Assembly (NCBI GenBank): GCA_047971685.1
Contig: JBKDZW010000057.1
Location: 1 to 64,000, forward strand
Reading direction: 5' to 3'
Source of the DNA: JAJXWB01 sp047971685
Lineage (GTDB): Bacteria; Pseudomonadota; Alphaproteobacteria; Rhizobiales; Beijerinckiaceae
DNA length: 64,000 nucleotides
Positions 17,260 through 26,039 of this stretch are shown here, one piece after another; position 1 is the stretch's first letter, and every line of letters starts with the position of its first letter. Under the pieces are notes generated by a model that made no database searches, was not told where the DNA came from, and saw only the letters and a program-made list of their open reading frames with translations. Position numbers and translations under genes: made by a program.

Positions 17260-17586
17260 GGCGGGCGCACCGTCAGGAGATTCCGTAGCGTAATATATTG
17301 AATTTTCGTCTTTTTTCTTGTTGCAAACAAAGCTTGCCCAAAGGTTGACGCGATATCCGGCGAATGCGCGCAACCCGCAATGCGGGGCCTGCTTGCAGGC
17401 TGTTGCAAATGTCGGCATGTGCAGATGTCGGGCATGTGCAAAGGCAAGGCATGCAAAAAATGCGCACTTCCCCCTCGGATTGCGTCCCCTTGATTAAGCA
17501 TGCGCGGGCTACAGGTGAGGATCAGGAAGCCAGCGGGCGCGCTTTGTGCTAGGTTTTGCGCGACCTTTGGGCGCGAGGAGTGTGTT
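17260..17586. other. Divergent intergenic region before cysE
   Basis: 327 bases without a gene. It holds an AT-rich stretch (17287-17330) suited to a promoter for the DUF1217 gene, and a 15-16 base direct repeat, ATGTCGGCATGTGCA at 17409-17423 and ATGTCGGGCATGTGCA at 17425-17440, which may be a regulator site for either gene. A third partial copy (GGCATGCA) follows near 17448. Confidence 0.5.
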
Positions 17587-18438
17587 ATGCCGGCTATGCA
17601 CGGCCAGGGTTCGGCCAATATCCTGGAGTTCTGCGGCAAGGACGCGCTGTTTGCGCGCATTCTGGCGGATGCCGAGGAGGCGGTGCGCCGCGAACCTGGC
17701 CTTGCCGGTTTTCTCTACGCCAATGTGTTGCATCACGAGTGTCTGGAGCGTGCGATCGTCCACAGGATCGCCGCGCGGCTCGACCATCCCGATCTGAGAG
17801 CGGAAGCAATCGTTCACGCCTATCACGGCGTCATCGCCGACAATCCCGCTATCGTCGAGGCGTTTCGCGCCGATATTCTCGCGGTGTTCGACCGCGACCC
17901 CGCCTGCACGCGGCTGATCGAGCCCTTGCTTTATTTCAAGGGGTTTCACGCCTTGCAGACGCACAGGCTCGCCCATGCGCTGCTGAAAAGCGGCCGGCGC
18001 GATTTCGCCCTTCACCTGCAAAGCCGTTCATCGGCCGTGTTTCAGGTCGACATCAATCCTGCGGCGTCTTTCGGCAAGGGCGTATTTCTCGATCACGCTA
18101 CGGGCATCGTTGTCGGCGAGACGGCGGTTGTGGGAGATGATGTTTCGATATTGCAGGGCGTGACGCTTGGCGGCACCGGCAAGGAGGTTGGCGACCGCCA
18201 TCCGAAAATCCGCTACGGGGTGCTGATCGGCGCGGGCGCCAAGGTTTTGGGCAATATCGAGGTCGGCCATTGCGCGCGCGTCGCCTCGGGTTCGGTGGTG
18301 CTGGCCCCCGTGCCGCATAACACGACGGTGGCCGGCGTGCCGGCCAGGGTCGTGGGCACGGCGGGTTGTGCGGAGCCCGGCCGGACGATGGACCAGATTC
18401 TGGCTTCCAAGGCCGCCGATACCGCCGGCGCGGTCTGA
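17587..18438 (+). CDS. cysE: Serine O-acetyltransferase
   Basis: Makes O-acetylserine from serine and acetyl-CoA, the first step of cysteine synthesis. The 283 residues comprise an N-terminal helical domain (to about 165) and a left-handed beta-helix of hexapeptide repeats. DHATGIVVGET carries the catalytic Asp-His pair, and HPKI with the following GAKVLG turn is typical of CysE. Start ATG 17587 matches the family; the frame is open upstream to 17500 but has no homology. The usual feedback-sensitive C-terminal tail is present and ends in a short Ala-rich stretch. Confidence 0.92.
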   Translation: MPAMHGQGSANILEFCGKDALFARILADAEEAVRREPGLAGFLYANVLHHECLERAIVHRIAARLDHPDLRAEAIVHAYHGVIADNPAIVEAFRADILAVFDRDPACTRLIEPLLYFKGFHALQTHRLAHALLKSGRRDFALHLQSRSSAVFQVDINPAASFGKGVFLDHATGIVVGETAVVGDDVSILQGVTLGGTGKEVGDRHPKIRYGVLIGAGAKVLGNIEVGHCARVASGSVVLAPVPHNTTVAGVPARVVGTAGCAEPGRTMDQILASKAADTAGAV

Positions 18439-18558
18439 TCCGGTCCGATCCGCGCTTGAAGCGGGCGGCGGTTTCTGGCAACCCGTGCGTTCTGAGCGCG
18501 AAAGGTGCGCGCTTATCAGATTGAGCGCAGGCGAAAGCGCGCGCGGCGGAGGGACAAG

Positions 18559-18963
18559 GTGCAAAAGGCGGAAATCACAAAGTTGCAGGCGTTCCTGCGG
18601 CGCTCGTTCGGCAATGACGGGTTGCGCGTCGCCTCCGATCCCAAGAGCCCGGAGACGGCGGCCCTTGTGAACCTCGGCGAGCGCAAGATCGCTGCGATCA
18701 CGCTCGACGACGAGGACGGCGACCGCTCCTTCGCCTTCGCCATGAAGATTCCCGTGGGCCGCGAAGTGTTGCAGGAATATCTGCGCAAGCTGTTCGAGAA
18801 CGACAAATTGAAGATCGTGGCGCGCGCCAGAAAGACGGATTCGGTCGAACTCAACGCCGGCGACGATTTTCTCGGCGTCATCTCCGCCGACGACGCCAAG
18901 GGCTCAAGCTATACCTTGCAGATCGCGATTCTGGATTTCGATCTGGACGACGACGGGGAATAG
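18559..18963 (+). CDS. DUF3126 family protein with two tandem repeats of the domain
   Basis: 134 residues. Single-domain DUF3126 proteins are about 65-70 residues; here the pattern occurs twice. Residues about 5-65 (ITKLQAFLRRSFGNDGLRV, then an LDDEDGDRSFAFAMKI strand pair) are echoed by 70-130 (LQEYLRKLFENDKLKI, then SYTLQIAILDFDLDD). The GTG start at 18559 is preceded by GGAGGG six bases before; an ATG at 18505 would add 18 basic residues unlike the family. Function unknown; no operon partner on the same strand. Confidence 0.8.
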   Translation: MQKAEITKLQAFLRRSFGNDGLRVASDPKSPETAALVNLGERKIAAITLDDEDGDRSFAFAMKIPVGREVLQEYLRKLFENDKLKIVARARKTDSVELNAGDDFLGVISADDAKGSSYTLQIAILDFDLDDDGE

Positions 18964-19098
18964 GGCAGGCGGCATCCTCAAGGCTCCCGTGACGGATTTT
19001 CCCTCTCTCTCGATGCGGGAGAAAGGGGCGAAGTTCCTGTCGTTTGTGCAATCTGGCTGCGCAAAAGCCCGGCCTCTGGCAGCCCCTCTCCGCCGTGC

Positions 19099-19758
19099 TT
19101 ACCGGGTCAGCATGGTCTGTACGAGCGCGCGGGCGCCCGAGCCGAGCTTTTCCCAGCGGTCGAGCAGGGCGTGCCCGAAGCGGATGGAAATGTCGAGGTT
19201 GCCCTCGCGAAACAGGCCGATGCAGGTTTCGGGCAGGCCGTCGGACGGCTGGGTGGGCCGCGCGCAGCGCGCGGCGAAAGCGCGGCCCTCGGGGGGCGCG
19301 AAATAGAGGTCTTCGCCGGCATAGGGCGAGCTGTCCTGGAAGGCGCGCTTGATGAGGCCGTCCTCGGTTTCCTCGACGCCGGGCTCGAGAAAGCGCGAAT
19401 AGAGCGTGCCGACGAGATCGGCCGGCGCGATCTTGCGGTCGGCCGGCGAGAAAGTGAAGAAGACGAGCGCTTTCTTGCGCGAGCCGTCGGCTTCGGCAAG
19501 CGGCGTGGCGGCTTCGCCGGCGGGCCGGAAGTCGGGGAATGTGGCGGCCAGTTCGAGCGTTTCAAACCGCCCGCCCGATTGCCCGCCGCCGAAACGCGCA
19601 TAAGCCGGCGCATAGACCAGCGTCACGTCGCCGATGGTGGAGGCGACCAGCGGTTGCTTCTGGCTGGCGCGCTGCGTGATATACCAGCCGAGCGCGCCGG
19701 AGCCGGCGACCAGAACGGCGCCGAAGGCGTAGACGAGAAAGCGGGCGCGGCGCGACAT
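19099..19758 (-). CDS. Hypothetical membrane-anchored protein
   Basis: 219 residues, not recognised. One N-terminal membrane segment (about 8-27) follows a short basic start, with the rest likely periplasmic. Three conserved-looking segments follow: TLELAATFPDFRP, ADLVGTLYSRFLEPG and EDLYFAPPEGRAF, and two cysteines (in ARCARPTQ and ETCIGLF) could form a disulfide. It is divergent from hisI with starts about 43 bases apart, a layout kept in related genomes as far as I recall. No function assigned. Confidence 0.75.
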   Translation of the reverse strand: MSRRARFLVYAFGAVLVAGSGALGWYITQRASQKQPLVASTIGDVTLVYAPAYARFGGGQSGGRFETLELAATFPDFRPAGEAATPLAEADGSRKKALVFFTFSPADRKIAPADLVGTLYSRFLEPGVEETEDGLIKRAFQDSSPYAGEDLYFAPPEGRAFAARCARPTQPSDGLPETCIGLFREGNLDISIRFGHALLDRWEKLGSGARALVQTMLTR

Positions 19759-19801
19759 GGCGCGCGACTATGACAGATTCGCCGGGATCGGAGGATGGAA
19801 C

Positions 19802-20209
19802 ATGGCGGGCGAAGGTTTCGTAGAAGTCGATGACAAGCGCGAACTGGAGGAGGGCGGCGTGTTCGCCCCGCGCTTCGATGCGGCGGGATTGATCGTCTGC
19901 ATGAGCGTGGATGCGGCGACCGGCGCGCCGCTGATGCTCGCCTATATGAACGCGCAATCTCTCAGGCTCACGATGGAGACGGGGATCGCGCATTACTGGT
20001 CGCGCTCGCGCAATGCGCTCTGGCGCAAGGGCGATACGTCCGGACAGACGCAACATGTCGTGGAAATGCGGGTCGATTGCGATCAGGACGCCATTCTTCT
20101 GCGCGTGAACGTCGATGGCGACGGCGGAACCTGCCACACCGGGCGCCGGTCCTGTTTTTATCGTGCGGTCGAGCCGGCGACGGGCGCGCTCAGGTTCATA
20201 AACGATTAA
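19802..20209 (+). CDS. hisI: Phosphoribosyl-AMP cyclohydrolase
   Basis: Third step of histidine biosynthesis, opening the adenine ring of phosphoribosyl-AMP. The 135-residue enzyme is monofunctional (no HisE domain). Hallmarks are the metal-binding VDCDQDA near 92-98, the SRSRNALWRKGDTSG segment and the C-terminal GGTCHTGRRSCFY zinc-binding stretch. Start ATG 19802 is preceded by GGAGG (19790-19794) at a good distance; the ATG at 19757 would overlap the promoter area of the divergent gene. Alone here, away from other his genes. Confidence 0.93.
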   Translation: MAGEGFVEVDDKRELEEGGVFAPRFDAAGLIVCMSVDAATGAPLMLAYMNAQSLRLTMETGIAHYWSRSRNALWRKGDTSGQTQHVVEMRVDCDQDAILLRVNVDGDGGTCHTGRRSCFYRAVEPATGALRFIND

Positions 20210-20281
20210 CCACACTGGACGTTTTGCATTTACACGCCAATTTATTAATGTTCTAGCGAGTTTGCCGGATCAGCATTGAAA

Positions 20282-21430
20282 ATGGCGGTTCGGACGACTC
20301 GGCCGCAAGCAGATATGGTGAGTACGGCCATGATGTCGTTCATGCGTAAAGCTCAAACCATGTGGAATGACGAGTCCGGCGCCGCCGCTCAAACCCTTCC
20401 CATACGCAAAACGACGCCCGCTCCCATGCCGGCTCCCCAGAAAACAGCGCCGCGACGGCCCAGGATCGCCCTGGCGCTCGGCTCGGGCGCGGCGCGCGGC
20501 TGGTGCCACATCGGCATTCTCCGGGAATTCCAGGCCGCAGGCCTCAAGCCGGACATTATCGCGGGCACCTCGATCGGCGCCCTGGTCGGCGGTTGCTATG
20601 CTGCGGGCCAGCTCGACGCCATCGAACAATTCAGCCGGTCGTTGTCGCGCCGCCGCGTGCTGTCGCTGCTCGATTTGTCTTTTTCCGGCGGCGGGCTTTT
20701 CTCCGGCGCCCGCCTGCGTGCAAAACTCGAGGCGGCGCTCGTCGGCAAGACGGTCGAGGGGTTGCCGATTCCATTCGCGGCAGTCGCGACGGAAATTTCC
20801 ACGGGAAATGAAATCTGGCTGCGCTCGGGGCCGCTGGCGCGTGCGCTCAACGCCTCCTATGCGCTGCCGGGCCTGCTCGAACCCGTCAATGTCGACGGAC
20901 GCTGGCTGTTCGACGGCGCGCTGGTCAATCCCATTCCGGTTTCCGTGTGCCGCGCGCTTGGCGCCGATTTTGTCATCGCCATCAACGTCGTCTCGGATTC
21001 CATGTTTCGCGGCGCCGTCATCGGCGACCGCACTCTTTCAGACGACAGCCGTATCGCCGATGACGCTGCGGCCATCCTTGCGCGCAAGGCCGAGCATGCG
21101 CCGAGCCGAAGCTGGCTTGGCGCCGTCGCCTCGCCCATTTCGCTGTTCAGGCGGCGTCAGAACCGCAGCGCGCATCACGGTCCGGGGCTTGCCTCGATCA
21201 TGCTCGACGCTTTCTCGATCACGCAGGACCGCATTGCGCGCTCGCGGCTGGCCGGCGACCCGCCCGACCTGCTCATCAATGCGCGGCTCGATAATTTCGG
21301 TCTGTTCGATTTTCATCGCGCCGCCGAGATGATCGAGGTCGGACGCGAGACGGCGCGCCGCCGCATGCCCGACATTCTCGAACATCTCAGCATGAACGGC
21401 GGCGATTTGCGGGCAAGCGCACAAAACTGA
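20282..21430 (+). CDS. Patatin-like phospholipase
   Basis: About 382 residues. The fold is marked by the oxyanion GSGAARGW near 68-75, the nucleophile motif GTSIG near 98-102 and the aspartate of the Ser-Asp dyad in FDGALVNPIP. Such enzymes act on acyl lipids at the membrane, some being RssA-like with uncertain roles. The first 55 residues before the domain have no clear homology, and several Met codons (20282, 20315, 20330) could start the protein; no strong binding site decides between them. Same orientation as hisI, 72 bases downstream. Confidence 0.85.
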   Translation: MAVRTTRPQADMVSTAMMSFMRKAQTMWNDESGAAAQTLPIRKTTPAPMPAPQKTAPRRPRIALALGSGAARGWCHIGILREFQAAGLKPDIIAGTSIGALVGGCYAAGQLDAIEQFSRSLSRRRVLSLLDLSFSGGGLFSGARLRAKLEAALVGKTVEGLPIPFAAVATEISTGNEIWLRSGPLARALNASYALPGLLEPVNVDGRWLFDGALVNPIPVSVCRALGADFVIAINVVSDSMFRGAVIGDRTLSDDSRIADDAAAILARKAEHAPSRSWLGAVASPISLFRRRQNRSAHHGPGLASIMLDAFSITQDRIARSRLAGDPPDLLINARLDNFGLFDFHRAAEMIEVGRETARRRMPDILEHLSMNGGDLRASAQN

Positions 21431-21558
21431 GTACGCCAGGCGCGTCAAATCGTTACGCGCTTGCGCGTTATGCGAGACGGGCGGCTACCCTGTTTGCGCT
21501 GCATATACGTCGCTGCGCTACGCGCCGCAAAATCCGGCGATTGCCGTGCGATCCATTT

Positions 21559-21990
21559 TCACGCGCTGGCGATGTAATCGCGCAAAGCCTTGTGTTCGCT
21601 TTCGATCGCCTCAAGCCGTATCTTTACGACGTCGCCGATCGAGACGACGCCGACAAGTTTGCCGGCGCGCAACACGGGCAGGTGGCGGATGCGGCTTTCG
21701 GTCATCACGCCCATGGTCGTGTCGATCGGTTGATCCTCGGTTGCGACGATGACCTTGGAGGTCATGTGCTTGCCGACCTGATCGCCCAGCGCAATGGCGC
21801 CGCTGGCGGATACTGCGCGAACGATGTCACGTTCGGAGAGTATGCCGAGAACCGCGCCGGAGGCATCGGCGACGACGACGGCGCCGATGCGTTTGCTGCT
21901 GAGGATGTCGGCGGCGTCCCGCAAGGTGAGATGCGGGTCAATGGTCACCACGTCGCTCCCCTTGATCGCGAGTATGCGTGCGACAGTCAT
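21559..21990 (-). CDS. Tandem CBS domain protein
   Basis: 143 residues made only of two CBS motifs (about 1-60 and 75-130), the pair that binds adenine nucleotides in other proteins. Conserved features are the DAADILSSKRIGAVVV strand and ILSERDIVRAV in the first, and MTESRIRHLPVL with GVVSIGDVVK in the second. Start ATG 21990 was chosen at the start of the first domain. Its partner protein is unknown. Confidence 0.9.
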   Translation of the reverse strand: MTVARILAIKGSDVVTIDPHLTLRDAADILSSKRIGAVVVADASGAVLGILSERDIVRAVSASGAIALGDQVGKHMTSKVIVATEDQPIDTTMGVMTESRIRHLPVLRAGKLVGVVSIGDVVKIRLEAIESEHKALRDYIASA

Positions 21991-22066
21991 CGCTGGCCTC
22001 TTGCTGTTTGTTTCCACACAAATGCGGTTTGAAAACCGTCTTGTCAGCAAGGATGCGCTGCTTCTC

Positions 22067-22894
22067 TCATGCGTGCAAGCCGCTTTCGTCCCCGTGCGAT
22101 GCGGGCCGTTGCGCGGTCGGCGGATCGAACAGCGCAAAGCCCAGAAAGCCTGAAAGAAAACCGCCGATATGGGCCTCCCAGGCAACGCTGGCGCCGTCCA
22201 GGCCCGAGGGCGTGACGACGCCGAAAACGATGTTGAGGACGAACCAGAGGGCAACGAATATCATGGTGCGCCGGTCGGTTATCAGAACGCGCAACCGGGG
22301 AGCTGGCTGGCGATAGGCGCGCAGGTCGCGCGGCGGCGCGTATCCGCCGCCAAGCGGTCCGCCGGGCGCAAAGGCGAAGCGCACGGCTGCGCCCATGGCG
22401 CCGGATATGGCCGCCGATGCGCCGACCACCGGCTGAAGACCGAGCGGGTGGGCGCCATAGAAAGCCAGCGCGCCGAAAATCGCGGTGAAGGCGTAGAACA
22501 GAAGAAAGCGCAGCGCGCCGAAGCGACGGCACACCGCAATTCCGAAGGCGAGCAGCCAGACACCGTTGACGGCGATATGCGTGTAGCCGCCGTGCAGAAA
22601 CGAATAGGTCAGGGGCGTCCACCAGCGCGGCGAGGTTCCCACGAGCAACGCGATTTCGGCGGTGGAGGCGTCGCCGCGCCCGATCGCGTGTCGTGCTATG
22701 CGCCAGATGTCCTCCGGCGCGAAGCCGGCGCTGAAATTTGCAGGCGTGAAGGCCATTTTCGCGACGAGAAGAAAATCCGTCTCCGGATCTAAAGTCTCGC
22801 GCAGCAATTGCACGAGGATCAGGACGAGAAGAATGCCGAGCGCGGCGTCGCCTGCGCGGGCAAATTGGCGTTCGGAGGCGTCGGACACGTTCAT
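22067..22894 (-). CDS. Rhomboid family intramembrane serine protease
   Basis: 275 residues with six or more membrane segments. The catalytic serine lies in GASAAISG (S160) and the histidine in EAHIGGF (H242). The long soluble insertion after the fourth segment (GGYAPPRDLRAYRQ) is a little unusual. The start is uncertain: ATG 22894 matches the first membrane region, but there is no clear ribosome binding site, and an in-frame ATG at 22993 would add 33 basic residues. Substrates unknown. Confidence 0.85.
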   Translation of the reverse strand: MNVSDASERQFARAGDAALGILLVLILVQLLRETLDPETDFLLVAKMAFTPANFSAGFAPEDIWRIARHAIGRGDASTAEIALLVGTSPRWWTPLTYSFLHGGYTHIAVNGVWLLAFGIAVCRRFGALRFLLFYAFTAIFGALAFYGAHPLGLQPVVGASAAISGAMGAAVRFAFAPGGPLGGGYAPPRDLRAYRQPAPRLRVLITDRRTMIFVALWFVLNIVFGVVTPSGLDGASVAWEAHIGGFLSGFLGFALFDPPTAQRPASHGDESGLHA

Positions 22895-23254
22895 ATGAAA
22901 ATGTGGGGGGAGAGGGATGCGAGGGGGAAGAACCTGAGCCTTGGTTCTTCCCCTCGCTCGAAGAGCCGTCAACCATCGCCGATATGTGCGCATTAGAAGC
23001 ACACATCCGCCGATGCGCCTTATTTCAGGACGCCTGGCGTCCGAAACGCCTGCTTTCCTGAGCCGGAGCCATAGGCCTTGGTCGCTGCGTCTGGCCTGAT
23101 TTCTCTCATTATCGCCCGCCGCGCGCAACAGAGACGCTTTGGTAGGGTTAACCCGCAGGCGGTGGCATGCGCCATGCTGGGAAGGTCCGGGCGCGGGCGA
23201 GCCGACCGCGTTGTGCCGAATGAAAACAATCCAGTCCGGCCCGAGACTTGAGAA

Positions 23255-23851
23255 ATGATGAGACAGCAGGCCTCGCGAGAACTCTACACCTATTGGAATG
23301 CGCTGCGCGGCCACCGCGCCGCGCCCGCACGGGCCGATATCGATCCGACCGCCATCCGCTCCATTCTGTCGAATACGTTCATGATCGAAGCCGACGGGGA
23401 GGCGTCGTTTCCGCTGCGCCTCAGCGGCGCGCGCATCAATGCGCTATGGGCGCGCGACCTCAAGGGGCGCTCCTTCCTCGACCTGTGGGGCGAGGATCGC
23501 GCCAGCATCGCGGCCGTTCTGCTGACGGTGATGGACGGCGCCTGTCCCGTCGTTGCGGGCGCGCAAACCTGTCTTGCCGGACACGCGCCGATCGACATGG
23601 AGCTTATTCTTCTGCCTCTGCGCCATCAGGGACGAACTCTCGCGCGCGTGCTCGGCTCGCTCGCAGCGGCCGACACGCCCGACTGGGTCGGGCTCATTCC
23701 AATAGAGAGGCTGGAATTGCGCTCGTTACGGATCATTTCCGGCGCGCGTCCGGGCATGGAATTGCCGCTGGCGCCGCGTAATGCCGGCGCCCGCGACCGT
23801 ATCGCCGCGCCGCGTCCGCAACTTAGATTGATACACGGCGGATTATCGTGA
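23255..23851 (+). CDS. PAS domain protein (PAS_5 type)
   Basis: 198 residues of the PAS_5 family, common in alphaproteobacteria. The early WNALRGHRAAPARADIDP motif and the FPLRLSGARINALWARDLKG strand mark the family; the C-terminal third is rich in Ala and Pro and may be disordered. No output domain is attached, so it probably senses or scaffolds. It lies 116 bases before a PilZ protein in the same orientation, suggesting shared roles in envelope or motility control. Two Met codons open the gene; the first may be spurious. Confidence 0.85.
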   Translation: MMRQQASRELYTYWNALRGHRAAPARADIDPTAIRSILSNTFMIEADGEASFPLRLSGARINALWARDLKGRSFLDLWGEDRASIAAVLLTVMDGACPVVAGAQTCLAGHAPIDMELILLPLRHQGRTLARVLGSLAAADTPDWVGLIPIERLELRSLRIISGARPGMELPLAPRNAGARDRIAAPRPQLRLIHGGLS

Positions 23852-23967
23852 TTAAACCCGCAATTAGCCGTGTTGCAGGAAGCTTTGCCATCCTGTCCGA
23901 GGGTAAGTGGCCATTAATCAAGTCGTTTTAGTGTCGCCAAGGTCATGCCCTGCGAAGAGGACAGGTC

Positions 23968-24576
23968 TTGTTAGCAACAGTTTCGAGAGCGAACCCCAGA
24001 GGGATGGAACGCAGGCGCCACCAGCGCGTCAAGGTTTCGATCGCCGGGCGTTATATGCTCGAAAATAAACAGGAATATCCTTGCCGCACCGTCGATGCGT
24101 CGCCAGGCGGCCTGCTGATCGCCGGCCCGACGCGCGGCGCGCTGGGCGAGCGTGTCGTCTTCTATTTTGAAGAGCTTGGCCGACTCGAAGGCGTCGTTGT
24201 GCGCAATGCCGAGGCCGGCTTTGCGGTTGTGCTGGTCCTGTCGCCGGCAAAGCGCGAACGCATCGCCGACCTCCTGACCTGGATCGCCAACAGCGAAACC
24301 GAGGACGGCGTCGCCAGCCGCCGCCATAAACGTATCGTTCCCAAGGAGAAATCCGCCCTCATGCTCGTCGAGGGACGAACCGCCTTGCCCGTCGAAATCG
24401 TCGACGTCTCGGTGTCGGGCGTTGGTCTGAGATGCGACAAACTGCCGCCAATCGACGCGCGGGTCGAAATCGGCCGCCGCTCGGGGCGCATCGTGCGCCA
24501 TTTCAACGGCGGTCTGGCTATCGAATTTTCGCGGCTCATTCCGATCGAAGAGTTCGACGAGGATATAATTCTCTGA
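23968..24576 (+). CDS. Double PilZ domain protein
   Basis: 202 residues with two PilZ-type domains, the first marked by ERRRHQRVKV (about 14-23) and the second by SRRHKRIVPKEKSAL (about 116-130), with DVSVSGVGLR and DASPGGLLI turns following. The c-di-GMP-binding R-x3-R and D/N-x-S-x2-G signatures are largely present, more clearly in the second domain. The TTG start at 23968 has GAGG seven bases upstream; an ATG at 24004 has none. Probably a c-di-GMP effector. Confidence 0.85.
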   Translation: MLATVSRANPRGMERRRHQRVKVSIAGRYMLENKQEYPCRTVDASPGGLLIAGPTRGALGERVVFYFEELGRLEGVVVRNAEAGFAVVLVLSPAKRERIADLLTWIANSETEDGVASRRHKRIVPKEKSALMLVEGRTALPVEIVDVSVSGVGLRCDKLPPIDARVEIGRRSGRIVRHFNGGLAIEFSRLIPIEEFDEDIIL

Positions 24577-24664
24577 TCCAGCCTTGCTGCGCGTGATATA
24601 ATATCGGTGAATATCAATATCTTATTCTAATTTTGCGCGGCGCGGCAGTTTCGTCCGCAGCTCC

Positions 24665-25198
24665 TCAGTCTGCAATCTTCTTGATGCTTTCTCGGAATTT
24701 TTTGGCGCGCGCGGCATAGACGGCTGCGATCATACGGCCAGAGCCGGCGCCCTTCTCGTCGAGCGTCCGCACGACTTTGGCAGGGGAGCCGACGATCAGC
24801 GAATTGTCAGGAAATTCCTTGCCTTCGGTGACCAGCGCATTGGCGCCGACAAGACAATTCTTGCCGATTTTGGCGCCGTTGAGAATGGTCGACCCCATGC
24901 CGATCAGCGCGCCTTCGCCGATCGTGCAGCCGTGCAGGATGACATTGTGCCCGATCGTGGCGTCTGCGCCGATCGAGAGCGTGAACCCTGGATCGGTATG
25001 GAGCACGCAGCCGTCCTGAACATTCGCGCGAGGGCCGATGTCGATGAGATCCGTGTCGCCGCGCACCACCGAATTGAACCAGACGCTGGAACCTTCGCCC
25101 ATGCGCACCTTGCCGATGACATGGGCGCCGGGCGCGACGAAATAATCGTTGTCGGCAGGCAATTCCGGCGACAGGTTTTCAAGTGCGTAGATGGGCAT
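24665..25198 (-). CDS. Gamma-carbonic anhydrase family protein
   Basis: 177 residues forming a left-handed beta-helix with hexapeptide repeats. Histidines placed like the zinc ligands are in CVLHTDPGF, GHNVILHG. The fold is shared by carbonic anhydrases and by proteins that assemble around complex I or act as acyl-CoA binders, so catalysis is not proven. The start was set at ATG 25198 where the PIYALENL segment begins; a GTG further upstream exists in a much longer frame with no homology. It sits 65 bases after folE in the same orientation. Confidence 0.87.
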   Translation of the reverse strand: MPIYALENLSPELPADNDYFVAPGAHVIGKVRMGEGSSVWFNSVVRGDTDLIDIGPRANVQDGCVLHTDPGFTLSIGADATIGHNVILHGCTIGEGALIGMGSTILNGAKIGKNCLVGANALVTEGKEFPDNSLIVGSPAKVVRTLDEKGAGSGRMIAAVYAARAKKFRESIKKIAD

Positions 25199-25263
25199 GG
25201 GCGTCCTCGTTTCGGGCGCAACCATGCCCGTCGCGCGCGGGTATTTCAATGGCGGGAGCCTTG

Positions 25264-25911
25264 TCAGGCGCGGATCATGTTGAGGAAGCGCACCTGCTCT
25301 GCGGGGTCTTCGCGGAAGAGGCCGGTGAAGCGCGTGGTCACCGTCGAGGCGCCCTGCTTGCGCACGCCGCGCATGGACATGCACATGTGCTCGGCTTCGA
25401 CGTAGACGGCGACGCCGCGCGGCTTCAGATGGGTTTCGAGCGCATCGACGATCTGCGCGGTCATCGCCTCCTGCGTCTGGAAGCGGCGCGCATACATGTC
25501 GACAAGACGGGCGAGCTTCGACAGGCCGACCACGCCATCGCTCGGAAAATAGGCGACATGCGCCCTGCCGATGAAGGGCACCATGTGATGCTCGCAATGC
25601 GAGGCGAAGTCGATGTCGCGCACGAGCACCATGTCGTCGTATCCGTCGACCTCGGCGAAGACGCGGGAAAGAATTTCGCCGGCGTTCTCGCGGTAGCCTG
25701 CGAAAAATTCGCGATAGGCCTTGGCGACCCGGCGCGGCGTGTCGATCAGGCCCTCGCGGCCTGGATCTTCGCCGGCATAGGCGAGCAATGTCCGCACCGC
25801 AGCCTCGGCTTCCTCCTGAGAGGGGGCGGGCCTTGATGAAACGCTTGGCTTAAGCTTAGGGTCGATCTTTGGAAGATTACGTGTATTCAAGGACTTAACC
25901 ACCGCGTCCAT
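25264..25911 (-). CDS. folE: GTP cyclohydrolase I
   Basis: Opens the pathway to tetrahydrofolate and queuosine by making dihydroneopterin triphosphate from GTP. The 215 residues carry the zinc ligands C106 and H109 in HCEHHM and C177 in EHMCMSMRG, along with GLSKLARLVD and the EAMTAQIVDAL helix. The first about 30 residues are a variable extension. The gene is divergent from the IscU-like gene, and its upstream spacer has no recognised riboswitch. Confidence 0.95.
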   Translation of the reverse strand: MDAVVKSLNTRNLPKIDPKLKPSVSSRPAPSQEEAEAAVRTLLAYAGEDPGREGLIDTPRRVAKAYREFFAGYRENAGEILSRVFAEVDGYDDMVLVRDIDFASHCEHHMVPFIGRAHVAYFPSDGVVGLSKLARLVDMYARRFQTQEAMTAQIVDALETHLKPRGVAVYVEAEHMCMSMRGVRKQGASTVTTRFTGLFREDPAEQVRFLNMIRA

Positions 25912-26039
25912 GTGGAGCCTCCAGCGGGCGTTTCCAACCTTCGCCCGAAACCGCGCGACCCTTCGTTTAAGGGAGCAAGGTGACTATATAGCACATAGGG
26001 ATGCGCGCCGTTTTTCGCTAGTGCGGGAAGTCCTATCCG

